This document shows positions 50,828-59,936 of a stretch of 64,000 bases of DNA, piece by piece; within the stretch, counting starts at the first letter, position 1; the number at the start of each line of letters is the position of its first letter. The notes under the pieces were generated by a model. That model had not been told where the DNA came from and did not search any database. It worked only from the letters and a program-made list of their open reading frames with translations. The stretch is from positions 5,737,105 to 5,801,104 of the forward strand of contig NZ_ABIZ01000001.1 in the NCBI RefSeq assembly GCF_000172155.1. Direction: 5' to 3'. A program made the translations under genes and the position numbers. The DNA comes from Verrucomicrobium spinosum DSM 4136 = JCM 18804 (lineage in GTDB: Bacteria; Verrucomicrobiota; Verrucomicrobiia; Verrucomicrobiales; Verrucomicrobiaceae).

Positions 50828-53824
50828 TTACTTGAACATCGGATCTTCCTTGTTCCCCTTGCTCAGCAAGTAGGCGAGCAGGTCGAGGATGTCGTTTTGA
50901 TTCAGGGTGCTGAGGAGGCCCGGCGGCATCATGGACACCTTGGACTGATCCATGCTCTTGATCAGCTTCCGATCGACCCGCTGGAGTGCATTGGGGTCCA
51001 TCATATTGATGTTCAGCGTGATGGTATCACCCGCCAGGTTCATGATCCGACCGTACACCTTGCTGTCGTCATTGAGCGTGACTTCAAGCTGGCCATACTG
51101 ATCGCTGATTTCCTTGCTGGGCTCAATGATGTGCACGAGTAGATCCCGTGGGCTGTACTTGCCCGCTACGCTGGTGAGATCCGGCCCGATGGCACCGCCC
51201 TCCTGACCAAAACGGTGACAGGCAAAGCAGGTGGCCTGGCCAAACATGTTGCGGCCATTTACGAAGTTGCGGCCGCCTTCGAGACCGGCTCCGAGCAGGC
51301 CTTCAATGTCTTCCACCGTGTAGTTTTTCACGAAGGACTTGAGAGTGAAGGTGAACTGCGGAGCCTTCACATCCGGCTTGGCCTCCAGGATGGGCTTGAG
51401 CGCCACCTTCTCTGCCTCTGTGAGCCCCGCCTCGGCATCCTTGCGGATGTCCTGCATGAAGAGGTCAAAGCTCGCGCCACCTTTGAAGGTAGGAGCGCGA
51501 AGGCACACCCACTTGAAGAAGCGCTCGCGCAGTTCCGGAGTCCAGCCAGCTTTGGCGAATCGCAGGCTCTGAGCCAGCGCAATCTGCTCTTCCTGGGTCG
51601 GGGCATTTTCCAGGATCGGGATGGCCTTGGCCACAAAGGCATGGTCTCCCAGGAACGTCAGCACATTCACGAGGTCCACATCCAGCCAGGGTTCACTGGT
51701 CGGAAAGATGGAAGACAGACGGCCAATGGCCTTCTTACGAACGCCGTCCGCCGGCTCCCCAAAGCGGGAGAAAGCCAGCATGTTTACCCGCACGTAGAGC
51801 TCCCGGTCAGTCCCTTTGAGATCGGCAAACTTGATGCGCTCCAGCGCATTCATCACCGGCTCATAGAAAGCCCTGTCTCCATTGGAAGCACGAGTCAGCG
51901 CCATGAGCGCCATCAGCGAGGCACGGGGGGACGTTTCAGCCAGGGCCTTGTCCTTCCAGGTGGCCAGGGGTTGATGCTCCACCGCAATGCGGGCGGCAAA
52001 GCGGATGAGACGGTCAGGATGACCGAGCTGCGGCCAGGCAGCTGCCAGCGCCCCGGGGTCCGCATTGCCATGGAAGGCTTCCAGACTGCGGCGCAGTTCG
52101 TGAAGTTGTTTCTCCTCGCCCTGAAGCGTCAGCGGTGCAGGAGCAGTGCTTTCCTTGCCCGTGTACGTGACCCGGTAGAGACCGCTCTGCACACGACGAC
52201 CACCGATGGTGATGTAGAGTGCGCCATCCTTTGGAGAGACTGCCAGGTCCGTGAGCGGCAGCGGATTGGCACTCATGAACTCCTCGAACTCCGCCTTGTA
52301 CCCGGCACCCTCGGGCTTCATGTGCACGGCGTAGAGTTTGCCATAGCTCCAGTCAGAGATGAAGAACGCCTCCTGGTATTTCGCCGGGAACTTCGCGCCA
52401 TACCCGAAAGCCACCCCTGTGGGTGAACCAGGGCCGATGTCTGTGACGGGCGGAAGGCTGTCCTCCCAGCGCACCGGCCACTTCTTCGAAAGGGACCGCC
52501 AGCCAAACTCGCCACCGCTCTGCACCATGCACACGCGAGTGGGCCGGTACCAGGGCACGCTGAAGTCCCACTCCATGTCCGCGTCATAGGTGAAAAGATC
52601 CCCCTGGCGGTTAAAGGCTGCGTCGTACTCGTTGCGGAAGCCGGTGGTGATCAATTCCCACGTCTTGCCATCGGGATCCGTCTTGGCGACCCAGCCACCC
52701 GGCGCCATGACATCCCGCATGAAGCCACGCCCGACAAGAGGCGGCAGCAGCACATCCTCCGCCCAATGCCGGGGCACCCGGCTGCTGTCCATCTCAGTGA
52801 GAGGTGTCTGATTGCCCACCACGCAATAGAGAGATTTGCCATCCGGTCCCAACACCACAGCGTGAGGACCATGTTCACCGCCCTTGTTGGGGAAGGCACG
52901 CAACTGCTCCACCTTGTCGAACTTGTCGTCTTTGTCCGTGTCACTGATCCGGTAGAGTCCACGGGGAAACTTGTCGGAGTTTGTGATGGCATAGAGGTGG
53001 CCGAAGGCAAACAGCAGCCCTTGGGCCTCGCCGATCTCCACAGCGATTTCCTCGATCTTCGTGTCCTCCGGTTTGCCATCCAACGCTGGAGGCGTTACGC
53101 GATAGAGCTTGCCATACTGGTCGCTCACAATGAGGCGGCCCTTGTCGTCGAAAGTGTTAGCCACCCAGGAGCCCTGAGTTTTCAGCGGCACGCTGTAGAG
53201 GAGTTCTGCCTTGAAGCCCTCCTTGAGCTTGATGTCCTTCACCGCCGTGGCTTCCGGCTCCTTCAGGTTGGCAGCCGCGGCAAGGCTCTTTTCATTGAGA
53301 TTGGCCCAGGATCCGCCTCCCAACGGGGCGAGCGCAATCGCAGGCTTCCAGTCTTTGTCGTCAAATTTTACCTGTTCCCATCCTGCAGGGGCGGTCTCAC
53401 TGGCCTTCCATGAGGCATCCGTGACGATCTCGGTCTGTCCTTTGTTGCGGGTCTCGATGATGAGCTTCACCAGCACCGCACCTTTGTTCCCGCCGCGGTT
53501 GGTTCCAGTGACCGCCAGCACGTTTTGCCCCTTGACCACGGCGTCACTGACTTCCTTGACCTGGACCTTGTCCCATCCCTGGCCCGTGAGCACCGGTTTG
53601 CCATTGAGCAGAACGGTCAGTTCATCATCTCCGGTCGCCTGTAGGCGAACGGCATCACTCTGCTGGACATTAAACGTTTTGCGGAGATACACCGTCTGGT
53701 TGGGTTTCGCCTCAGCGGCGGACCAGATCCACTGCGGCGTCTCTGCAAGCGCCGTAAAGGCGGCGAGACTGAGAGCTGCCGTGGCGGCGAGGGGAACGGT
53801 GATGCGTCGGTAGAGAGAAGGCAT
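50828..53824 (-). CDS. PVC-type membrane dehydrogenase with cytochrome c haem domain
   Basis: 998 residues. Signal peptide 1-28 (cleavage near ALA-ETP). Residues about 30-170: beta-sandwich of the WIWSAAEAKPNQTVYLRKTF type. Residues about 190-570: six-bladed propeller resembling glucose/sorbosone dehydrogenases (TIGR02604-like 'putative membrane-bound dehydrogenase' of Pirellula/Verrucomicrobium). Residues about 600-830: helical HEAT-like. The C-terminal haem domain (TIGR02603-like) has CFACH at about 864-868, then GPDLTSVAGKYSPRDLLVHI and the distal Met region KVSMMPPGLLSTLNQND. By family it oxidises a sugar or other polyol and passes electrons to c-type haem; true substrate unknown. Typical of PVC bacteria, which carry many paralogues for degrading complex polysaccharides. 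Monocistronic; convergent with the permease gene. Confidence 0.9.
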   Translation of the reverse strand: MPSLYRRITVPLAATAALSLAAFTALAETPQWIWSAAEAKPNQTVYLRKTFNVQQSDAVRLQATGDDELTVLLNGKPVLTGQGWDKVQVKEVSDAVVKGQNVLAVTGTNRGGNKGAVLVKLIIETRNKGQTEIVTDASWKASETAPAGWEQVKFDDKDWKPAIALAPLGGGSWANLNEKSLAAAANLKEPEATAVKDIKLKEGFKAELLYSVPLKTQGSWVANTFDDKGRLIVSDQYGKLYRVTPPALDGKPEDTKIEEIAVEIGEAQGLLFAFGHLYAITNSDKFPRGLYRISDTDKDDKFDKVEQLRAFPNKGGEHGPHAVVLGPDGKSLYCVVGNQTPLTEMDSSRVPRHWAEDVLLPPLVGRGFMRDVMAPGGWVAKTDPDGKTWELITTGFRNEYDAAFNRQGDLFTYDADMEWDFSVPWYRPTRVCMVQSGGEFGWRSLSKKWPVRWEDSLPPVTDIGPGSPTGVAFGYGAKFPAKYQEAFFISDWSYGKLYAVHMKPEGAGYKAEFEEFMSANPLPLTDLAVSPKDGALYITIGGRRVQSGLYRVTYTGKESTAPAPLTLQGEEKQLHELRRSLEAFHGNADPGALAAAWPQLGHPDRLIRFAARIAVEHQPLATWKDKALAETSPRASLMALMALTRASNGDRAFYEPVMNALERIKFADLKGTDRELYVRVNMLAFSRFGEPADGVRKKAIGRLSSIFPTSEPWLDVDLVNVLTFLGDHAFVAKAIPILENAPTQEEQIALAQSLRFAKAGWTPELRERFFKWVCLRAPTFKGGASFDLFMQDIRKDAEAGLTEAEKVALKPILEAKPDVKAPQFTFTLKSFVKNYTVEDIEGLLGAGLEGGRNFVNGRNMFGQATCFACHRFGQEGGAIGPDLTSVAGKYSPRDLLVHIIEPSKEISDQYGQLEVTLNDDSKVYGRIMNLAGDTITLNINMMDPNALQRVDRKLIKSMDQSKVSMMPPGLLSTLNQNDILDLLAYLLSKGNKEDPMFK

Positions 53825-54019
53825 GGGTGGTGGCTTGGCGGGACAGAGATAACTGCGAAAAGCATAACGCGTACATCATGAGGGGAATTTCAACTGTGAC
53901 GTGATCGCGGGACAGCCGCCTTCGGCGGAGACAAAAGACTGGAAGGCGAAAGACAGAAGACCTGAGATGAGGGGCAGCGGCATGTGCTCGAGAAAACTCC
54001 ATACTCTCTCGGTGCAGCA

Positions 54020-54067
54020 ACCGATATACTGATCTACTGGTTTACCGGACCACTGCGTTACCGAAAT
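54020..54067. repeat. Degenerate 8-bp repeat array (second locus)
   Basis: Six consecutive units in 8-bp register: ACCGATAT, ACTGATCT, ACTGGTTT, ACCGGACC, ACTGCGTT, ACCGAAAT, fitting ACYGNNNN with pyrimidine-rich ends. It lies upstream of the DUF1003 gene; an upstream alternative ATG (54066) falls inside the last unit. Confidence 0.75.
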
Positions 54068-54161
54068 GCACTCGCACCCTCCTCCGCACAGGAACTCTCA
54101 CGGCCCCACGGGGGTCTGTCAGGCCACCCAGAAAAAAGTACCTCACGCGGAGCTCGTTCCC

Positions 54162-54848
54162 ATGGGAGCCCTCCGGCCATTAATTGCCAGCAGGATCTCC
54201 GCCCAGTATCCGAACCTGCAATCGAGCTCGCTCATCTCTCATGAGGTGCTGAATGCAGCTCGGCTGGACTACGTGAGGTCCGCGCTGGAGGACCAGTTGG
54301 GCGAGCTGACGCACCTGGACGAGGAGGTGGTGGAAAGTCTGCACAAGCATGAGGTGCTGAGCGCACGTCCTCTGGATGACCCAGAGGACAAAGAGTCCAG
54401 CTTTGGCGCACGGGTGGCGGACAAGATTGCCAGCTTTGGCGGGAGTTGGACGTTCATCCTCACCTTTGGTGGGTTTCTCGTACTCTGGATCGCCGTCAAC
54501 GTCTGGTTCCTGGCATCTCGGGCGTTTGATCCCTACCCCTTCATTTTGCTGAATTTGATCCTCTCCTGTCTGGCAGCCATGCAGGCCCCCGTCATCATGA
54601 TGAGCCAGAACCGGCAAGAGACCCGGGACCGGAGGAGGGCGGAGAATGACTACAAGATCAACCTCAAGTCCGAGCTGGAAATTCGCCATCTGCACGAGAA
54701 AGTGGACTACCTCCTGCACCAGCAGGCCACTCGCCTGCTGGAGATCCAGGAGATCCAGCTCGACCTCATGCGGGAGCTGGCCAATCAAGGAAAAAGTGAT
54801 GCAGGGACGCGGTCGGCTCGAAAAGGTGACGAGACTAATCACGTTTAG
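54162..54848 (+). CDS. DUF1003 family membrane protein
   Basis: 228 residues from ATG 54162; an ATG at 54066 lies in repeat DNA and its extension (MHSHPPPHRNSHG...) is not protein-like. An N-terminal soluble segment (about 1-75) precedes the DUF1003 core: SFGGSWTFILTFGGFLVLWI as helix 1, PYPFILLNLILSCLAAMQAP as helix 2 and the hallmark IMMSQNRQETRDRRRAENDY. The C-terminal part is a charged amphipathic helix or coiled coil (ELEIRHLHEKVDYLLHQQAT). The family occurs widely and has no known biochemical role. A terminator follows at 54901-54924. Confidence 0.88.
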   Translation: MGALRPLIASRISAQYPNLQSSSLISHEVLNAARLDYVRSALEDQLGELTHLDEEVVESLHKHEVLSARPLDDPEDKESSFGARVADKIASFGGSWTFILTFGGFLVLWIAVNVWFLASRAFDPYPFILLNLILSCLAAMQAPVIMMSQNRQETRDRRRAENDYKINLKSELEIRHLHEKVDYLLHQQATRLLEIQEIQLDLMRELANQGKSDAGTRSARKGDETNHV

Positions 54849-54900
54849 GATCCTCCCGGCTCTCCCCCGGCCAAGGTGGCCGATTTTTCACTATTGCTCG

Positions 54901-54924
54901 ACTGTCCGTGGACAGTTCTTTTTC
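54901..54924 (+). terminator. Terminator of the DUF1003 gene
   Basis: Stem ACTGTC (54901-54906) / GACAGT (54911-54916), loop CGTG, then TTCTTTTTC. It overlaps the alternative GTG start (54908) of the next frame, supporting the later start at 54962 for that gene. Confidence 0.65.
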
Positions 54925-54961
54925 ACTGACTCCTTCCGCCTCCGTTTTCCTGACTGGTCCC

Positions 54962-57535
54962 ATGATGCCCTCCGTGCTTCGCCGGCTGCTGCCGGTCCTT
55001 TTCCCGTTCCTGTATCTTTCCTGCCTGGCCCTGCCGAAATCCATCCTTGCCCAGGACCAACCCGCTACGGAGGATGACATCCCCATCCCCCGCGCTGACA
55101 TCAAGCTGGCCCATACCACGACCTCGGCCCGGTTGTATGAACCAGACGAGCGCCCCCCGGTGGCGGTCATGGTCTTCGGGTCCGGAGATGGAGGATGGTC
55201 AGCATGGGAAGATGCCGTGAGTCACTGGCTCCGGGATGCCGGAGTCTATGTCATCGGGCTGGATCTGCGCGAGTATGCAGCCAAAGACTACACGGCGGAG
55301 CTGTTGGGCCGGGACATGGCCACCCTCGCAGCCGAGGCCGCCAGCCGGGGCGGTGGCGATGACAGCACGCCAGTTATCTATGCAGGCTGGAGCATGGGGG
55401 CGGTGCAAGCGGTACCGGCAGCAGCATGGAAGGAACGCCCCGCCGCGCTCAAGGGCATCATCATGCTCAGTGCCGACAGCCGGGGGCGCTTTGGCCTCAG
55501 AGCCTCTGATGAACTCGGCGTCACCCCCACCGGTCCTGGCACCTTCAGTCTGGGTGACTTTACTCCTGCGATGGCGGGCCTGCGGGTCGCGCAGTTCCAT
55601 GGAGGCGCGGATTTCATGGCCTCCACTGCCTGGATCCAGAGCTTGAAGACGCCTCATGAACTCTACGTGATCGGCGGCGCCAACCACGGCTTTGACGGGC
55701 CGGCCGACGAGTTTGCGGAGGATCTTCTGCGCGGTGTTCATTGGGTGTTGGGGGATGACAGCGCGGCGGCACCACCGCCGGAAGGCGAACTCCCCTTCGG
55801 CCTCTCCCCCCTCTGGCCAGTAGCCGCCCTGGCCATCGGCCTCTCCATCTTTTTCCTCGTCTCCAAGAAACACTCCATCGCCGTGCTGGCATGGGCCGTC
55901 ACGCTCATGGGGCTGGTGGACCTGCTGGAAGCGCTTTTTCAAAAGCCGCCGACCGTACTGGCCTGGATGGAGCAATGGGTACCCCTAGGGGTGACGGAAA
56001 AAAGCCGACTGCTGCTGCTGCTCTCCGGCCTGGCCCTTCTCTCCCTTGCACGCGGTTTGCGCAGGCGGAAGCATCTGGCCTGGCTCCTCGTGCTCGTACT
56101 GCTTAGCGTGTCCGTGGTGCTGCATTTGTCCCGGGCATTCGACTGGCACCACGCCCTGGCCGCTGCCGTGCTGCTCATCCCCCTGGTCAGGTGGAGGCAG
56201 CAGTTTGTGGCGAGGTCAGACGCGCCGTCGGTTCGCATCGCCGGACTGGTGGCCTTTTCACTGGCGTTTGGCCTCATGATTTATGGCACCGTGGGCATCC
56301 GGCAGTACAGTGAGTCCGGCAAGGTCGGAGCAGCGCTCTCATGGGCAGACTGTCTCCACGGGGCTGGCGCGGCGGTGTTCATGCAAAAGTCGGAGTTGGA
56401 CCATGACGGTGGCCGGGAGGTGCGGGGCTTCCTCGCCACACTCCGCACCGGCAGCTTACTTAGCTCCATGCTGGTACTGGCCCTGCTGCTGCGCCCCGTA
56501 CTGGCCAAGCGCCATCCGGAGGCCACCGACGATGAACGCGAGCGCATGACAAAGATCATCGCCGAGTACGGTCGGGACCCAATGGACAACTTCGCCCTGC
56601 TGCCCGACAAGCGCTGCTTCTTCACGAAGGATGGCAAAGGGCTGGTCACCTATGCCCTGTGGCGAAAATATGCCGTGGCCCTGGCAGATCCCATCTGTCC
56701 GCCGGAAGGGCGCGCCGCAGCCGTGGCGGAGTTCCGCGCCTTCTGCCGCAACCAGGACTGGCAGCCCATCTTCTACTGCGTGCACGTCTCGAACCGCCCC
56801 CTTTACGAGGAGGAGGATTTCGTCACCTTCAAGGTGGGTGAAGACGCCCGCCTGGATGTCGCGGAGTTCAAACTGGAGGGTGGAAAGTTCCAAAATCTGC
56901 GCACCGCCCGCAACAAGGCACGCAAAGGCGGCCTCACTTTCCAGTGGTATGACGGTACACCCCACACCGATCACGGGCTTGAGGCCCAGCTCACGCTGAT
57001 CTCCCAGGAATGGCTGGCCCACAAGCACGGCGGAGAGATGACCTTCGACCTCGGGGCCTTCAGCATCGACAGCATTCGCAAACACGGCGTGGCGATCGTG
57101 CGCAACCCAGAGGGCCGGATCGAAACTTTTGCCACATGGCTCCCCTACCATCAGGGCAAGGGACGCTGCCTGGATCTCATGCGCGGGCGCGCGGAGGCGC
57201 GGGATGTGCTGGACTTCCTCATTGTGGAGGCCATCGACCATTTCAAGGCGCAAGGAGTCCAGGAGGTCAGCCTCGGGAATGCCCCACTCGCGAACGTCAA
57301 TGCCGGTGACGGGCAGGCCCTGGAGTGTCGCAAGGAACGCGCCGTGCAGTTTCTCTTCGACAACTTTGACAAGTTCTACGGCTACAAAAGCCTGTTCAAC
57401 TTCAAGAAGAAGTACCAGCCAGAATGGCAGGGCCGCTACATCGCCTATCCGCCGGGCGTAGGACTGGCCATGGCAGGACTTGCCATCGCAGGGGTACACT
57501 TGCCTAAAGGGTTCATGGGGCTGGTCAGGTCCTAG
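54962..57535 (+). CDS. VirJ/AcvB-like hydrolase fused to MprF/LpiA-type phosphatidylglycerol lysyltransferase
   Basis: 857 residues from ATG 54962, which opens a signal peptide (PSVLRRLLPVLFPFLYLSCL, cleavage near LAQ-DQ); the earlier GTG 54908 falls in a terminator. Residues about 30-260: alpha/beta hydrolase of the VirJ/AcvB type: GSGDGGWSAWE, nucleophile Ser144 in AGWSMGAVQ, His242 in GGANHGFDGP. Residues about 280-520: some six or seven membrane helices. Residues about 535-850: DUF2156/MprF synthase domain, with YGRDPMDNFALLPDKRCFFT, LDLMRGRAEARDVLDFLIVE, LGNAPLANV and FNFKKKYQPEWQGRYIAYP, all MprF hallmarks. MprF/LpiA transfers lysine from Lys-tRNA to phosphatidylglycerol, making the surface less negative. 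In Agrobacterium, AcvB is reported to hydrolyse lysyl-PG and is encoded beside lpiA. Here one polypeptide would hold both. The hydrolase would face the periplasm, the synthase the cytoplasm. Confidence 0.88.
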   Translation: MMPSVLRRLLPVLFPFLYLSCLALPKSILAQDQPATEDDIPIPRADIKLAHTTTSARLYEPDERPPVAVMVFGSGDGGWSAWEDAVSHWLRDAGVYVIGLDLREYAAKDYTAELLGRDMATLAAEAASRGGGDDSTPVIYAGWSMGAVQAVPAAAWKERPAALKGIIMLSADSRGRFGLRASDELGVTPTGPGTFSLGDFTPAMAGLRVAQFHGGADFMASTAWIQSLKTPHELYVIGGANHGFDGPADEFAEDLLRGVHWVLGDDSAAAPPPEGELPFGLSPLWPVAALAIGLSIFFLVSKKHSIAVLAWAVTLMGLVDLLEALFQKPPTVLAWMEQWVPLGVTEKSRLLLLLSGLALLSLARGLRRRKHLAWLLVLVLLSVSVVLHLSRAFDWHHALAAAVLLIPLVRWRQQFVARSDAPSVRIAGLVAFSLAFGLMIYGTVGIRQYSESGKVGAALSWADCLHGAGAAVFMQKSELDHDGGREVRGFLATLRTGSLLSSMLVLALLLRPVLAKRHPEATDDERERMTKIIAEYGRDPMDNFALLPDKRCFFTKDGKGLVTYALWRKYAVALADPICPPEGRAAAVAEFRAFCRNQDWQPIFYCVHVSNRPLYEEEDFVTFKVGEDARLDVAEFKLEGGKFQNLRTARNKARKGGLTFQWYDGTPHTDHGLEAQLTLISQEWLAHKHGGEMTFDLGAFSIDSIRKHGVAIVRNPEGRIETFATWLPYHQGKGRCLDLMRGRAEARDVLDFLIVEAIDHFKAQGVQEVSLGNAPLANVNAGDGQALECRKERAVQFLFDNFDKFYGYKSLFNFKKKYQPEWQGRYIAYPPGVGLAMAGLAIAGVHLPKGFMGLVRS

Positions 57536-57888
57536 GAAACGAGGACGTTGGGGAGACCAGGGCGTGTTTGAAAAGATGATTCGGGCCTGAAGGGCCGCCA
57601 GATAAGTACCGTACGGTTGGGTGGTCATTCGGCGGTGGTCGCATGCCCCTGCACTTTGAGGTGACGGCCATCTCTCGATCCCGCCCACGACACAACTCTT
57701 GTATGGCCCACATCCCTAAAAATTCCCTTCACGAGCTGGACGCTGTGAGCCTCTCAAACCCGCCACCTGGGGGCGGCGTTGCCCCACTGAGGCTGACGAA
57801 CGGCTTGTCGAGCCAACCCGACCACCTTGCGCGTCTCCACCGATCCCCTCATAGAAAGACGAGGGACCAACCCATCCTCACCAAAGCC
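57536..57888. other. Noncoding spacer
   Basis: About 350 bp with no convincing gene. The plus-strand frame of the next gene is open back to 57643 but the extra residues are Pro/Arg/His-rich and unlike the gene itself. No clear terminator for the fusion gene was found. Confidence 0.5.
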
Positions 57889-58254
57889 ATGATCACCTCT
57901 GATCAGCTCGACGCCTTTCGCGCAGGCCTACGGCGTTGCGAGGGCTACACCACCCTCAACATGCTTAAAGAAGCTGAGAGGGAACTGCTCCAGCTCCCTG
58001 CGGAACTGCGCCTGACGCTTCCCTACCTGATGGTCAGCATGAACTTCTTCATCCACTGCCGCCAGTGGGACATGGCCACCAGGATTGGAGCGTGCATTCT
58101 CGAGAGCTGGCCCGATTGTGAAGACGTGCGGAGGCTGGCCATGCAGTGCTACGTGCGAAATGGCTGCCGCGGTGAGCTGCCGCCCGCCCTGCTCCAGGCT
58201 CCAGGCACACTCCGGCAGGTCATTCGACCGGGAAGAAACTTCGGCCGGAACTGA
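57889..58254 (+). CDS. Small TPR-like helical protein
   Basis: 121 residues from ATG 57889 (MITSDQLDAFRAG). It is all-helical and amphipathic; LNMLKEAERELLQLPAELRL and LMVSMNFFIHCRQWDMATRI and LESWPDCEDVRRLAMQCYVR pair as helix-turn-helix units of about 34 residues, the spacing of tetratricopeptide repeats. There is no signal peptide, so cytoplasmic. The C-terminal tail is Arg-rich (RPGRNFGRN). Such small TPR-like proteins serve as adaptors; no partner is evident. Convergent with the histidine-kinase-like gene. Confidence 0.7.
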   Translation: MITSDQLDAFRAGLRRCEGYTTLNMLKEAERELLQLPAELRLTLPYLMVSMNFFIHCRQWDMATRIGACILESWPDCEDVRRLAMQCYVRNGCRGELPPALLQAPGTLRQVIRPGRNFGRN

Positions 58255-58318
58255 AGCTGCCCGGCCAACGATGCCTCAGGAAACAACCCAACAGTGACGC
58301 CAGTCTCGTCCCAAAGCG

Positions 58319-58347
58319 AAAAAAGGGGGATCTCCGTTGGAGCCCCC
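58319..58347 (-). terminator. Terminator of the histidine-kinase-like gene
   Basis: Stem GGGGG..CTCC (58325-58335) / GGAGCCCCC (58339-58347) with a 2-nt bulge and 3-nt loop, followed on the minus strand by U6. Confidence 0.75.
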
Positions 58348-58367
58348 TTCAAAGTGACAGCAATGGC

Positions 58368-59123
58368 TCAGGCAATGGGTACGCTCACCCAGAAGGTGGT
58401 CGTGTTGTCCTGCGAATTCACTCCGAGACGGATGTTCATCTGGTGGCAAAGCATCGCGGCGATGGTCAGGCCGAGGCCCAGATGGTTGCTGTTCTTCGTG
58501 CCCGTGAACGGACGGAAGATCTCACTTTGTTTCTCCAGAGTGATGGATGATCCCGTGTTGCTGATAAGGATATCGACCAAGCGCTCGCTTGCTGGAGAGA
58601 TGACGCCTGGACCGTGGACCTGCATGAGAGCGCGGCCACCCGTGCGCTGGACGGATTCAGCTGCGTTTTTGAGGATCTCCACGAGCAATTCCTTGAGCTT
58701 GGTGGGGTCCACCAAAACCGGGGGGAGGCCAGGGGAAACTTCCAGATCAAAAGCGACGCCATTTTTTGAGAAGGGATCCTGAAAAGAGGCCCCCACCACA
58801 GCGATGTACTCGTTCAGATTGAGTGGCTGCAAGGTGACTTTGGCGCATCCGCCAGCAGCGCGAATGCGCTCGCTGAGGCCTGAAATGTTAACCGAAGCCT
58901 CTTTGATATGCTGCATGTTCTCCAGCACCCCGGGATCGAGGTCATCATTCATCAGAATGAGGCTGCTGAAGCCCTGAATGATGGCCAGCATGTTGTTCAG
59001 CTTGTGGGTCAACCCTCTTAAGAGCTCCTGGTGGTAGCCGTCGGCCGACTGTGGCCCAAGATTGAGGTTCGTGGGGTAAACGAACTGCATGGACTGCCCC
59101 GTTGAAGCATCTGTGGCCATCAT
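58368..59123 (-). CDS. Soluble histidine-kinase-like protein with altered ATP lid
   Basis: 251 residues, no transmembrane segment and no sensor domain. Phospho-acceptor region: RGLTHKLNNMLAIIQGFSSL, where HKLNN takes the place of the H-box (HxLNN type, as in NtrB-like kinases). N-box: LKELLVEILKNAAESV. The G1/D-box position reads DILISNTGSSI, lacking the Asp of DxGxG; the F-box is IFRPFTGTKNSNHLG and G2 is LGLGLTIAAML. So it can probably bind ATP only weakly, or acts as a phosphatase or adaptor. No response regulator lies beside it, so the partner must be elsewhere. Monocistronic, with its own terminator. Confidence 0.82.
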   Translation of the reverse strand: MMATDASTGQSMQFVYPTNLNLGPQSADGYHQELLRGLTHKLNNMLAIIQGFSSLILMNDDLDPGVLENMQHIKEASVNISGLSERIRAAGGCAKVTLQPLNLNEYIAVVGASFQDPFSKNGVAFDLEVSPGLPPVLVDPTKLKELLVEILKNAAESVQRTGGRALMQVHGPGVISPASERLVDILISNTGSSITLEKQSEIFRPFTGTKNSNHLGLGLTIAAMLCHQMNIRLGVNSQDNTTTFWVSVPIA

Positions 59124-59216
59124 GAATACGAGTTGAAATTAATTAACAAAGCCTGAATGTCCACATCTTATTCACAATTCCAGTGAGGTACACAAGACAT
59201 TCATTGTGAGGCGCTT

Positions 59217-59747
59217 TTATCCTGAGATAGAGTCTGTACCACCGGAACTGTCCACATCCAGCTCGCGTACCCGCTTACGATCACGCTCGCTCTGTACAGC
59301 GTGACGCAGTTTTTCCCTGACGTCCTCCGCTCCCGCGATGGCTTTCAAGTCCAGTTCTGGGGTGGAAGCATCTGAGGTGATGAGGGACAGATTGCCCAGC
59401 CCGAGCATCCGCAAGACAAACGGCTGCTCCAGGCTGTAATCCTTCACGCGGTAGAGTTCGAGTTCATCCAGCCGACGGTTCAAGATGCCACTGGTCTTTC
59501 GAAGCCGCTGGGTGGTGAGTTCGTAGTGAGTGGCTTTAGTCACCCACCAGCGTGCAATCCACAGACCAAGCGGAACCACCAGACCAGCGAGGGACAGCCC
59601 CCCGGTGAAGGGAAAGGCCACGAGGCAGCCAATGGCCAGAAGGATGCAGAAAAAATAGAACCAAAAGTGCACCCACTGGGAGGAGTGCCCCTTCCACAGG
59701 GTGGTTTCACCCGGTGCGGACGGATTAACGCGGTCGTCGGTAGGCAT
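59217..59747 (-). CDS. Bacterial PH-domain membrane protein (YdbS/bPH2-like)
   Basis: 176 residues from ATG 59747 (MPTDDRVNPSAPGETTLWKG); an upstream start at 59783 adds twelve odd residues. After ETTLWKGHSSQW come two hydrophobic helices (WFYFFCILLAIGCLVAFPF and LAGLVVPLGLWIARWWV), then the bPH2 core THYELTTQRLRKTSGILNRR, LDELELYRVKDYSLEQPFVL and RMLGLGNLSLITSDASTPEL, which is the hallmark of the DUF304/YdbS-YdbT family. A charged tail ends in DSSGGTDSISG. The family sits in the inner membrane and its role is poorly known; it is often linked to envelope stress. Confidence 0.87.
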   Translation of the reverse strand: MPTDDRVNPSAPGETTLWKGHSSQWVHFWFYFFCILLAIGCLVAFPFTGGLSLAGLVVPLGLWIARWWVTKATHYELTTQRLRKTSGILNRRLDELELYRVKDYSLEQPFVLRMLGLGNLSLITSDASTPELDLKAIAGAEDVREKLRHAVQSERDRKRVRELDVDSSGGTDSISG

Positions 59748-59936
59748 GTTGTTGGGCAAATGTTGTTTGCTACAACAAAGCATAGCGCAGAATACCGACC
59801 ACCGCCAAGAGAAGCGTTCATGAAATCACCCACACCGCTGGGCCACGCCCCTCTCACCCAGGTGAGCAAGTCTCCCGTGCCCACGGCGGCAAGCACAGGA
59901 AGTTGGTCGAGGCGCGCCAAATCATCCAAGGCTGGA

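Noticed and set aside
51215-52426. 403-residue plus-strand open frame
   Set aside because: Antisense of the PVC dehydrogenase gene.
56456-57688. 410-residue minus-strand open frame
   Set aside because: Antisense of the lysyltransferase domain of the fusion gene.
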